From contig WBMZ01002650.1 in NCBI GenBank assembly GCA_013400975.1, positions 124,001 to 188,000 of the forward strand: a stretch of DNA of 64,000 nt, in the 5' to 3' direction. This DNA comes from Atrichornis clamosus. Lineage: Eukaryota; Chordata; Aves; Passeriformes; Menuridae. Numbering within the stretch: the first letter of the stretch is position 1; each line of letters opens with the position of its first letter. Both the position numbers and the translations under genes were made by a program. This document shows positions 25,901 to 33,260 of this stretch, in pieces. Below the pieces are notes generated by a model. The model worked only from the letters and a program-made list of their open reading frames with translations, was not told the DNA's origin and ran no database searches.

Positions 25901-28900
25901 TAGATCAGCTCCAAGGGCAAGGGGTGCAGGGAGCACACAGGGCAGCCAGAACAGTGCTACCTCCCGTGTTGGCAGCTTTGTGTTCCCGGTGTACTCGTGC
26001 CTGGGACGGAAGGCAGTCATGAGGTGCCAGCTGCCCCAGGGAGCTAAAACCTCAAAGGCTGGTGGAGTCACAGAATCACAGAACAGCCCGGGTTGGAAGG
26101 GGCCTTTGGAGATCACCTAATACAGCCCTGCTGACAGCGCAGGGTCACCTAGAGCAGGTCACACAGGAATGCGTCCAGGAGGGTTTGAATCCAGGGTTCT
26201 GACTCCAGAATTGTGGAAGGGAGACTCCACAACCCCCCTGAGCAGAGAGTTCCATTGCTCTGCCACCCTCAAATAAGTTTTTCCTCAAACCAACAGAGTC
26301 CTCTTAGACCAACCCATGTCTCATTCCCAGCAGTGCAATCCTTGGAAAAGCTCTGTTTCTGGCAGTGCTTTTCCCATCCCTAGGATGTGAAGCAGCCCAT
26401 GAGGGGAGATGCAGTCCCTGCTCCCAATCCATGTGGGAATGCCTAAGGGAACCTAAACAAAAGGCACCAGAAATGCCTGCCTGAAAGTTTCATGTTTACA
26501 GAACAGCTCTGGTGAGGCGCCAGTGGTTTTGTAGTCAGGGTGGTGACTTCCATGGATGTCCGTGCCCCTTTTCCCAGATGGATACCCTCGGGAGGAGATC
26601 GTCTATCGCTGGAGACGCTACTCCATCGAGGTCTCTGACCAGCGCACCTGGAGGCTCTACCAGTTCGACTTCACGGGGCTGAGGAACACCTCGGAGGTCC
26701 TCAGGACTGGGGCAGGTGAGGCAAAGGGAGGCAGCCCACGGGAATGTGCTGGAGACCTGGAGGGAGGCAGAGGAATCGTCAGACAGCTCTGCAGGGGTGG
26801 GGAAGGAAGGTCACAACAGCACAGTTAGAGAAAAAACCTAAAAATGAAAGGATGGCCCTTGGCTAGAGGGAGCAGAAGTGATGGAGATGAAGGGTGAGGG
26901 GAAGACAGAGCAGGGAGAGGCCAGAACCACTGGCATGTGTGAACTGTGGGGTGACAATGCTAATGGGAATGAAGTTATCCCTAACTGAAGGTCAGGAGGG
27001 AGAGGAGAGGGAGCTTGGATCCCCTCTTGCTGCAGTTTGTGCATGCTGTGTGATCTCTGGGTGATGCTTTGATTGGAACGGGGGTGGAGAAATCAGAACT
27101 TGCAGGTCTCAATCTTTCCTTCTGTAAACTCGTGTCAGGCTGATGAACACCTGAATTGTGCTTTAAGAGACAGGGGCAAGGCTGCATGTGTGAAGAAACT
27201 AAGTAATGGAAGCCCTTCAGCTCCTCCTCCTCCTCCTCATAATAGCTCACATCCCCTTTCCTTCCCACAGACAACTGAGGAAAGCCTCTGGATTCCTGAA
27301 GGTGGGGTGAGCTCATATTTTAAGCCCTCTGAAAAAGCAGAGAGCAGTTCTTCTCCCACTCTGCAGGAAGCTGCTGCTCTCAACAGTGGCAGCCAGCCTC
27401 AAACCAGGGTAGAAAGGCAGCACAAACTGGGACAAGAAGTCTTGAATGCACCAGTGGCCCTCTGATGTTTGTAATTCTCTTTTTTTAGTAATTGCTTGCA
27501 AGCTCCATCTTAACCCTAGAGCTGTCAGGTGGCTTTCTTCCAATACTCACTGCGAGCCTCTGAAAAAAGAAAGAAGCTCCACTGTAAGTTGCCAAATGAG
27601 CAATTAGGATGTTCAGCACCACATGCCTTTTCCAGAGGCAGAAGCAGCCTCTCAGTGGATGTGACTGAAGGACACCTCCTTTGTCACAGCTCAGGTAGTT
27701 CGTTAGCAAGCCAGGCCATGTAGCCTGTTACAGCCAAACAGCTCCTACAGAAATGAAACCCTTGCAGCAACCAGCTGAAGATGAATGCTCTCTACAGTTC
27801 CTTCCCTGAAACTTTTCCAAACCGTGTGCTTTTCAGTGTCCTTTGGCAGCTACAAAAGTGGATGGCCAGGCACTTAAAACAATGAGAAAACCTCACCAGA
27901 AACACTGAATTCTGAAACTTTGGTGATTTTTGTGTTTTAGGAAGCCCTATGTAATGATTCCAATGTCTCTGTTGCTTTTTCCTAGGGGAGTACATGGTGA
28001 TGACAGTTTCTTTTGACCTAAGCAGACGTATGGGTTATTTTGCCATTCAGACCTACATTCCCTGCATCCTGACTGTTGTTCTTTCCTGGGTTTCCTTCTG
28101 GATCAAGAGAGACTCTACGCCAGCCAGGACATCTCTGGGTAAGAGACTGGATGATGCATGTCTGATGCTTGCCAAACTCTGCCAGGAGAGCAGACTGGCA
28201 GTGTTGGAGTACAAAATCCCCTGAAGCACTTTGCCATTTTCTGGCATTTTTGAGCTTACCAGAGAACAGTCCACTCCTTCAGCTTCGGGTGTGTGGCAGT
28301 GCCCACAGCTCAACCTGGCTGAGCTGGCCTGGGCTGCTGGGTTCTCTCAGGAGAGCAGCTCACTCTCATGTCTTGATCTGAGACCTGAGCACAGCCTTTT
28401 CCCAGCTGACCATGGGAAATTCTCATGCCAAAAGGGAGAGGGAGGGGGTGAGCTGTGGCCCTGCAGTGCTGCCCAAAGGGCTCCTGTCACATGCATGTTT
28501 TCCACGTTTCCTTTTCAAGGCCCCCATGCAGGACCAGTGACAGGAAGGTCGTGGGGTTAATGGGCACAGTTGTTTGGCTGTATCCACAGAGCCCCAGGCT
28601 CTGGCAGGAGGTGGAAGCCCTGTAGGTACAACTTTTTTCTGTCAGTCACCCCACAGGACCCAGGACGTGGCAACAGTTCTGCCTATTGTTTAGATTTTCT
28701 CAGCAAACTGCAGTGGCTCTTTGAGGCAGGAAAAAGGCTTCTGTTGATTGAATGCTTCTCTGATAGGTGCTGGGGAGATCTTTGCTAATCTGTAATACAC
28801 TTTGGCTGTATCTGCATTTTGCAGCAAGCTGTGATTCCCAGTGCTGTCCTTCCTATCAGCCCTGCTGACTTTCCCTTTAATTGGAGGTAGCATTCCCAGC

Positions 28901-31900
28901 CCTGCCTGCAGGTCTCTGTGGGGATGGAGATGAGAGGAGGGGCTGGCAGCTATTCAGAGCCCATCCATGATGACCATGTCTCCCCACCTCCCTATCAAAA
29001 TTAATTTCTTTGGTGCCCATGGAGAGAGGAGGAGGAGGAGGGTGTCATTTCCAGTGAAGGTGAGGGTGTGCCACAGTCTGTGGCTGGGAAAGGAATGAAC
29101 AGCAAGAGGCAGAATGTTGTGCATGGCTTGCACAGCTATAGTGACTGTCTCAAAAACAAAGGCAGGTTTCCCCAGGAGATGGGCCCCTCTCTATGGGAAG
29201 GGACATCAGCACATGGAGAATAATTTATTCTCTCCACAGCCCCTGTTGTACTTAATACAAATGATCCCCAGCACATTCCAAGCCCACCAGCCTACATTAG
29301 GGAGATGTAAACTGGACCAGGTCCACTGTCATTTAAAAAATATGGGAAGTCACATCACATCTGCTAATGCAAGTACAGCAGGAAAACATGAAAATCGTTT
29401 GCCATGCTCACCTCCAGAGTCACTGGGGTGACCCCAGGAAAAGGTGGCAGGTGGATTTAGGTGAATGCTGGAGAAGAAGAAACAGGTGGAGACCCTGGTT
29501 CTTCCCCACATCCTAAAAATCAGTGGATGAGATCATGATACCAGCTCCTGCAGCTGATCCTTTGTTGGCTCCTGACACTTTATCTCTGGAAACAGAAATG
29601 TGAGCATTGCCACTTCTGCAAAAACAATTCCAAGCCCCCTTCAAGTCAAAAGAAATTCCTTATCATCTCCCACGCACTTGCCCACTGTGTCAAGAAATGG
29701 ATAGACTGTGAAGAGCTGTCTCTGGAGAATAGCCACCAGCAGATTGAAAGCTTGTGGGTAGGAATCAGACCAAGGAAATAAAGGGAACCTTGTGCTTAGT
29801 GTCTCCTGCAGGGAAGCCTATTGGCAAAGCCTTCCTGCTCCAGGTACAGGAGGCATCACAGTCACAGGCTCTTGTCCTGCTGGGGGACTTCAACCACCCC
29901 AACATCTGCTGGGAAAGTAGCACAGGGAGCTGCAGGCAATCCAGGAGGCTCCAGCAGTGCATGGAGGATGCTCTTAAGCCATAATAGGGAGCCTGACCAG
30001 AGGGGATGCAATAGAGAACCTGATGGACACCACAGCAAGTGAGCAGAAAAGGAAAGCAAACCTCCAGCTTTTCAAGGAGTTTGCCAATGACCCCTTGTGA
30101 AACTTCCCTCTGGGACCAGGGAGCAGAACAGCACTGGCAGATCTTCCAGGATGCTTTCCAGAGAGTGCAAGGGCTCTCAATCCCCACGTGAACGAAATCA
30201 GGAAAGGAAGGCAAGAGACCAGCGTGGATGAGTCAAGAGCTTCTGGTCAAACTAAAGGGCAAGAAGGAAATGCACAGGCAGTGGAAGCAGGGACAGGAAT
30301 CCTGGGAGGAGTACAGGGACACTGCCCAGTTGTGTAGGGATGGGGTTAGGGATGCAGTGGATCCCAACAGGGGCTTCTAGAGGTGTGTCAGCCTGAAAAG
30401 GAGGGCCAGAGAAAGTGACCCCCCAATGAATACAACTGGCAAACTGGTAACAACAGAAGAGAAGGTGCCTGAGGTACTTTTTTGCCTCAGTCTTCATTGG
30501 CAGCCTCTCTCCCCACATCTCCACAGCGGAGGGACTGCAAGACTGGGGGACTGGGGCAGCAAAGTCCCTCCCACTGCAAGAGAAGATCAGGTTTGAGACC
30601 ACCTGAGGAACGTGAACATNGAAGATCAGGGACCACCTGAGGAACGTGAACATGCGTGAGTCTGTGGGACCTGACAAGATGCATCCCAGAGTCCTGAGGG
30701 AATTGGCTGCTGTGGTTGCCAAGCCAGTCCCCATGAGACTTGAAAAGTCATGGTAGTGACCAGAAAAAGGGAAACATTGCACCTTAAAATGGGTAGAAAG
30801 GAGAACCCTGGAAACTACAGACCTGTCAGCCTCCCCTCTGTGCCTGATCTTCCTCATGGAACAGATCCTTCTGGACAGGACATGAATCAACCCAGCCAGC
30901 ACAGCTGCACCAGGGGCAGGTCCTGCCTGGCCAACTCAGCCTCATGTAGGGTCTGAGTTTCCCACTCCTTTACCAGCCCACATTGATGGCCTGTGTGACA
31001 CACAAGTTTTAAACATCTCTGTTTCTCACAGAGCATTGTCAGAGGGCTCCTCAAGAGCAGGGTCTGGCTGAGCACAGCAAAAATGGGACCAGACAACCAG
31101 AGGAATTTCTGTTCCAGAGTGGAGGGGAAATGGGGGTGTTTCGAGGGCTGGGTGCATGTAGAAGACAGAAGTGCTCCCTGTCAGTGCTTAAGCCAGCTGT
31201 TTTCTCTCTTAGGTATCACGACTGTGCTCACCATGACCACCCTAAGCACCATCTCCCGCAAGCACCTCCCCCGTGTGTCCTACATCACAGCCATGGACCT
31301 CTTTGTCTCCGTGTGCTTCATCTTCGTCTTCGCCGCCCTCATGGAGTACGCCACGCTCAACTACCTGGTGGGGAACAAGAAACCACTGGAGCACAATAGG
31401 AAAGCAAGGCTGGTAGGTCCAAGGGACCGGCAGAGGTGGGTGCTGTTAGAACCCCAGGCTATTCAGAAAGATCCTTCCTGAGCCCGCATTGGAAATTGCT
31501 GATGTGGTTTAGTGCCTGACCCACACGGTGCTCATCAAGTCTTCAGAGCACTCTGTGTGCTGGGTCTGAGGTCAGACACAACCTGAAAAAGCAGCTGAGG
31601 CTCTCTTAAAATAAGGAAGCCCCTGTCAGAGCCAGGCACCCTGTGCTCTCTTCAGAATTGTTACAGAGCTTATCAGTACAGTTTAGGATGACTCACATGA
31701 CTGAATGTAAATGTCCACTTTAAGACAGGTTCTTCTACCTACATCAGTTTGATCTCTGGATTACAGAGGTATCTTAGGTCAGAGAGATGCAGAAACCTAT
31801 TTTTTTTTTGTGGTCTGTCCATCAGATGACCTCCTTAGTGTGGGGATAGTGAACCCAGGGTGGCCATCATTCTCCTCATCCTCATCATGCATCCTGAGAT

Positions 31901-32817
31901 GTGCCCAAGCTCATGGCAGGTACTTATGACACGTGGAGTGAAACAGGCCTCTGATCTGGGACAGAACTGAAAAGAAAAAGTCATATCTCTTCTGTGCCAG
32001 GCTCATTTCCCCAGCGTATCCCTCATATTCCCCCACCCTCATATCCCAGGGTGGATAGAGCTCTTCCATGAGGCTCCTGATGTGCCTGAGCCACACACAG
32101 CCTTGCCCTAGCTTTTCTCCAGTAACTGGCAGCAGACTCATCTGGGCTGTGTTCGGTGTCTTCAGATAGAGCTGAGCTCAGGGGAATGAGGGAAGAGGCT
32201 GGAACAGATCAAACAGGTCCTGTTTCTGCACTATTACTGGCACAGATGGGGAATCAGAGCAATCAGATCTTTGCTGACAAGGGCTGTGCCCTGGGGTGCC
32301 AGGAAGGACACTCACAGTCATGCAGGGATCTGCCAGTTCCCCCAGTAAGCAAACGTGGTGATTCACAACCAGGTGCAGAGTAGGGGATGATCAGTCATCC
32401 CTCTCCATTGAACTGCAGCCATGCTATGAACTGATTGCTTGCCAGCTGGGTGGGGTTTGGTGTCTAGAACCTGCCCTCTTGCCTTTTCCGTCCCTTTAAC
32501 CTGCCTGCCCCTCCTCCTTCCAGCCACCTGCCGGCGCACAGGTGATGCCAACCTTTACCGCCATCAACATCAACCACATCATGCACTGGCCCCCAGAGAT
32601 GGAGGAGGATGAGGACGACGAGCCCGGCTCCCCGTGCCTGGAAGGAAAGGAGTGTGAGAGGTTCTTCTGCTGCATCGAGGACTGTCAGACGGGAATGTGG
32701 CGGGAGGGCAGGGTGCGCATCCACATATCCCGCCTGGACTCCTACTCCCGCGTCTTCTTCCCCACTGCCTTCCTGCTCTTCAACATTGTCTACTGGATTG
32801 CCTATCTCTATCTCTAG
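4780..32817 (+). CDS. GABRG4: GABA-A receptor subunit gamma-4 (exons 2-9; signal-peptide exon not found)
   Basis: This encodes a subunit of the pentameric GABA-gated chloride channel in the neuronal plasma membrane. The CDS is the join of eight exons listed separately. All junctions are GT-AG and all phases fit, giving 434 residues from the first full codon (Cys, 4781) to TAG at 32815-32817. Seen directly, with residues numbered from 4781: N-glycosylation sequons at about 15, 92 and 210; WIPD at 109-112; Cys-loop cysteines 153 and 167 with 13 residues between; M1 about 237-259, M2 about 266-288 with the PAR start typical of anion channels, M3 about 297-320 and M4 about 414-434. Exon lengths 68, 221, 83, 138 and 153 match the family. 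The gamma class follows from DIFFAQTW, the IKPT-type exon 3 and the FFCC cysteine cluster. Gamma-4 rather than gamma-3 is inferred from the short M3-M4 loop and family memory. Chicken gamma-4 is about 457 residues, leaving about 23 for exon 1. Confidence 0.9.
5132..5199 (+). CDS. GABRG4: GABRG4 exon 3
   Basis: This is a 68-nt exon, the standard size for this exon in GABA-A receptor genes. It is flanked by acceptor TTTGCAG (ending 5131) and donor GTGAGT (from 5200). It encodes residues 50-72, from [11 protein letters not shown] to a terminal Met, including the highly conserved YVNSIGPV beta-strand. Intron 2 before it is only 203 nt; intron 3 after it is about 19 kb. Confidence 0.95.
6937..6948. 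repeat. (ACGT)3 palindromic tandem
   Basis: Three perfect ACGT units form a 12-nt palindrome with three CpG sites inside otherwise CpG-poor intron. Confidence 0.8.
10300..10620. promoter_or_regulatory. Candidate conserved non-coding element in intron 3
   Basis: This AT-rich stretch lies in a GC-richer intron. It has a perfect octamer ATTTGCAT at 10452-10459 and a TAATTAAT homeodomain-type site at 10540-10547 followed by TTTGCAAA-like sequence. Such clusters of POU and homeodomain motifs are typical of neural enhancers. Conservation was not tested, so the call is tentative. Confidence 0.3.
10790..11190. promoter_or_regulatory. Intragenic CpG island in intron 3
   Basis: CpG density and GC content rise sharply here, with a GCGGCCGC (NotI) site near 11065 and many CCGG, GCGG and CGCG motifs. 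It could be an internal promoter, an orphan CpG island or an enhancer-associated island. A donor-like sequence near 11139 (GGGGTGAGAG) could belong to an alternative first exon, but no coding frame supports this. Confidence 0.4.
13560..13860. other. AT-rich stretch in intron 3
   Basis: This is a strongly AT-rich block with several TTTATTT and AATTTTAATTTATTTT-like runs, in contrast to its surroundings. It contains no open frame or recognised transposon. It may be a conserved element or old decayed repeat. Confidence 0.3.
19812..19866 (-). mobile_element. CR1 LINE 3'-end fragment
   Basis: A short segment reading CACAGATTCACAGAATATTC then GTTGGAAGGGAC matches the reverse complement of the avian CR1 3' end. 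It is heavily truncated and diverged, and is the only transposon recognised in intron 3. Confidence 0.6.
24280..24500 (+). CDS. GABRG4: GABRG4 exon 4
   Basis: This 221-nt exon has acceptor CTTTCCCAG (ending 24279) and donor GTACAT (from 24501), and encodes residues 73-145 plus two bases of Arg146. Seen: [12 protein letters not shown], an FNST glycosylation sequon, [10 protein letters not shown] and the [14 protein letters not shown] block. The second Phe of DIFF (residue 80) is at the position of gamma-2 Phe77, which lines the benzodiazepine pocket at the alpha/gamma interface. That role is known for gamma-2 and only inferred here. The NQLLRIW variant resembles gamma-3 more than gamma-2. Confidence 0.96.
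24501..24901 (+). other. GABRG4: Intron 4 of GABRG4
   Basis: A 401-nt intron with a T-run near 24743-24751 and a polypyrimidine tract before the exon 5 acceptor. Nothing else was recognised. Confidence 0.9.
24902..24984 (+). CDS. GABRG4: GABRG4 exon 5 (Cys-loop)
   Basis: This 83-nt exon lies between acceptor CCTGTCTCAG (ending 24901) and donor GTGAGT (from 24985). It completes Arg146 and encodes residues 147-173 plus the first base of Tyr174. It holds the whole Cys-loop, with cysteines at 153 and 167 separated by 13 residues and the conserved NFPMD core. This is the defining signature of the pentameric ligand-gated channel superfamily. Confidence 0.96.
24985..26577 (+). other. GABRG4: Intron 5 of GABRG4
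   Basis: A 1.6-kb intron. It holds one CR1 fragment (about 26.07-26.40 kb) and no open frame of recognised type. Confidence 0.9.
26066..26400 (-). mobile_element. CR1 LINE 3' end
   Basis: It begins with CACAGAATCACAGAACAG and GGGTTGGAAGGGGCCTTTGG, the reverse complement of a CR1 3' end. The antisense body follows, with AGGGTCACCTAGAGCAGGTC and GTTCCATTGCTCTGCCACCC. It is 5'-truncated, as usual for CR1, and belongs to a different subfamily from the copies at 45.6 and 51.4 kb. It lies antisense to GABRG4. Confidence 0.85.
26578..26715 (+). CDS. GABRG4: GABRG4 exon 6
   Basis: This 138-nt exon has acceptor TTTTCCCAG (ending 26577) and donor GTGAGG (from 26716). It encodes residues 174-219 and the first base of Gly220. 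[12 protein letters not shown] and the WRLYQFDF block are typical of gamma subunits. The segment includes the loop C region of the extracellular domain and an NTS glycosylation sequon at residue 210. Confidence 0.95.
26716..27985 (+). other. GABRG4: Intron 6 of GABRG4
   Basis: A 1.27-kb intron with a short CTC/CCT trinucleotide run near 27220. No transposon or open frame of recognised type. Confidence 0.9.
27986..28138 (+). CDS. GABRG4: GABRG4 exon 7 (M1 and start of M2)
   Basis: This 153-nt exon has acceptor TTTTTCCTAG (ending 27985) and donor GTAAGA (from 28139). It encodes residues 220-270 and one base of Gly271. [11 protein letters not shown] leads into membrane segment M1 (about 237-259, with the QTYIPC motif). 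The short M1-M2 linker follows, then PARTSLG, which begins the pore-lining M2 helix. The PAR sequence at the cytoplasmic mouth is characteristic of anion-selective members of the family. Confidence 0.96.
29750..30955 (+). mobile_element. CR1 LINE, ORF2 fragments (endonuclease and reverse transcriptase)
   Basis: This is decayed CR1 ORF2 in the same orientation as GABRG4. A frame near 29870-29910 reads [12 protein letters not shown], the catalytic-region motif of the CR1 endonuclease. Near 30660-30720 a frame gives [20 protein letters not shown], and near 30800-30830 [10 protein letters not shown], both from the reverse transcriptase N-terminal region. Stops, frameshifts and internal loss break the frame throughout, and neither the 5' UTR nor the 3' end is present. 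It is non-functional. An N and a local duplication lie at 30582-30653. Confidence 0.85.
30582..30653. repeat. Direct duplication flanking an unresolved base
   Basis: Segments 30582-30619 (38 nt) and 30621-30653 (33 nt) are nearly identical, differing by a five-base indel, and are separated only by the single N at 30620. Both start with GAAGATCAGG and end with GGAACGTGAACAT. This is either a true tandem duplication or an artefact of joining two contig ends that overlap. Confidence 0.9.
31213..31412 (+). CDS. GABRG4: GABRG4 exon 8 (M2, M3, start of cytoplasmic loop)
   Basis: Acceptor TCTCTCTTAG ends at 31212 and donor GTAGGT starts at 31413. The exon completes Gly271 and encodes residues 272-337. 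[14 protein letters not shown] is the pore-lining M2 helix, VSYITAMD precedes M3 (about 297-320), and the exon ends in a basic loop segment ([13 protein letters not shown]). The frame stays open into the intron to a TGA ending at 31481, so intron retention would truncate the protein before M4. The donor is phase 0. Confidence 0.95.
31413..32523 (+). other. GABRG4: Intron 8 of GABRG4
   Basis: A 1.1-kb phase-0 intron inside the M3-M4 loop. It has a T-run at 31800-31809 and no recognised transposon. In gamma-2 the alternatively used loop exon maps at the equivalent place; no such mini-exon was seen here. Confidence 0.85.
32524..32817 (+). CDS. GABRG4: GABRG4 exon 9 (M3-M4 loop, M4, stop)
   Basis: Acceptor CTCCTTCCAG ends at 32523; the exon encodes residues 338-434 and stop TAG at 32815-32817. 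The cytoplasmic loop has an acidic run (about 363-370) and a cysteine cluster (381, 386, 387, 391) within [10 protein letters not shown]. In gamma-2 the equivalent cluster is palmitoylated and helps synaptic clustering; this is inferred here by position. M4 (about 414-434) ends at the C-terminal YLYL. The loop is much shorter than that of gamma-3, supporting gamma-4. Confidence 0.95.
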   Translation, partial: PPAGAQVMPTFTAININHIMHWPPEMEEDEDDEPGSPCLEGKECERFFCCIEDCQTGMWREGRVRIHISRLDSYSRVFFPTAFLLFNIVYWIAYLYL

Positions 32818-33260
32818 CCCTTCTTTGTCCTCAGCTGGAACGGACTGGGCACCAGCAAGACGGGCTTCTCAAGGAGCATAGAGAACAGCCTCTCTTCTGT
32901 TGTAGTCAGTCAGTCTGAACAACCCAACCTGGTGATTCCCTCCTCCTGCTCTCTCATCTCTTCTGAGAAGAACCAAACAGCTTTTTTTTAGCCTTCTAAC
33001 ATATCTTTTTAGAGAATCTACCCTCCCCCAGACAACCCCCTCTCCAACACCACCAGCATTGTACTCCTTGTAAGATTGCCCAAAAACATCCTATTCCCAT
33101 CTCAAGCATTAGGGATTTTGTCACAAACAAAAACCTTAATGCATTTCATTTTTCCATCCAATCCTACTCCAAAATTTCAAGGGAAGTGATGGCAAATTGA
33201 GTTCTCTGCATAGTTATTAAGACTGTAAAGGAAATAAACTACATCTCACGACTTCTGCAC
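32818..33260 (+). other. GABRG4: Putative GABRG4 3' UTR
   Basis: This is non-coding sequence between the stop codon and the first canonical poly(A) signal. It contains a short T-run near 32982 and no further exon. The true 3' end needs transcript data, because brain mRNAs often use distal poly(A) sites beyond the first one. Confidence 0.5.
33233..33238 (+). terminator. AATAAA polyadenylation signal
   Basis: This is the first AATAAA after the GABRG4 stop codon, 416 nt downstream, in an A-rich context. Cleavage would be expected within roughly 10-30 nt after it. It is the most likely proximal 3' end. Confidence 0.5.

Larger units (their letters stand above)
28139..31212 (+). other. GABRG4: Intron 7 of GABRG4
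   Basis: A 3.07-kb intron splitting the M2-coding region after the first base of a Gly codon. It contains a GGA-rich run near 29020-29042 and a 1.2-kb CR1 ORF2 fragment with an unresolved base. No exon was recognised between 28139 and 29750. Confidence 0.9.

Noticed and set aside
30252..30902. 216-codon minus-strand open frame
   Set aside because: It is the antisense of the CR1 ORF2 fragment and crosses the N at 30620; no independent protein similarity.
31413..31481. Continuation of the exon 8 frame to a TGA as an alternative C-terminus
   Set aside because: The GTAGGT donor at 31413 and the in-phase exon 9 with M4 fit the family; the read-through is best explained as intron.
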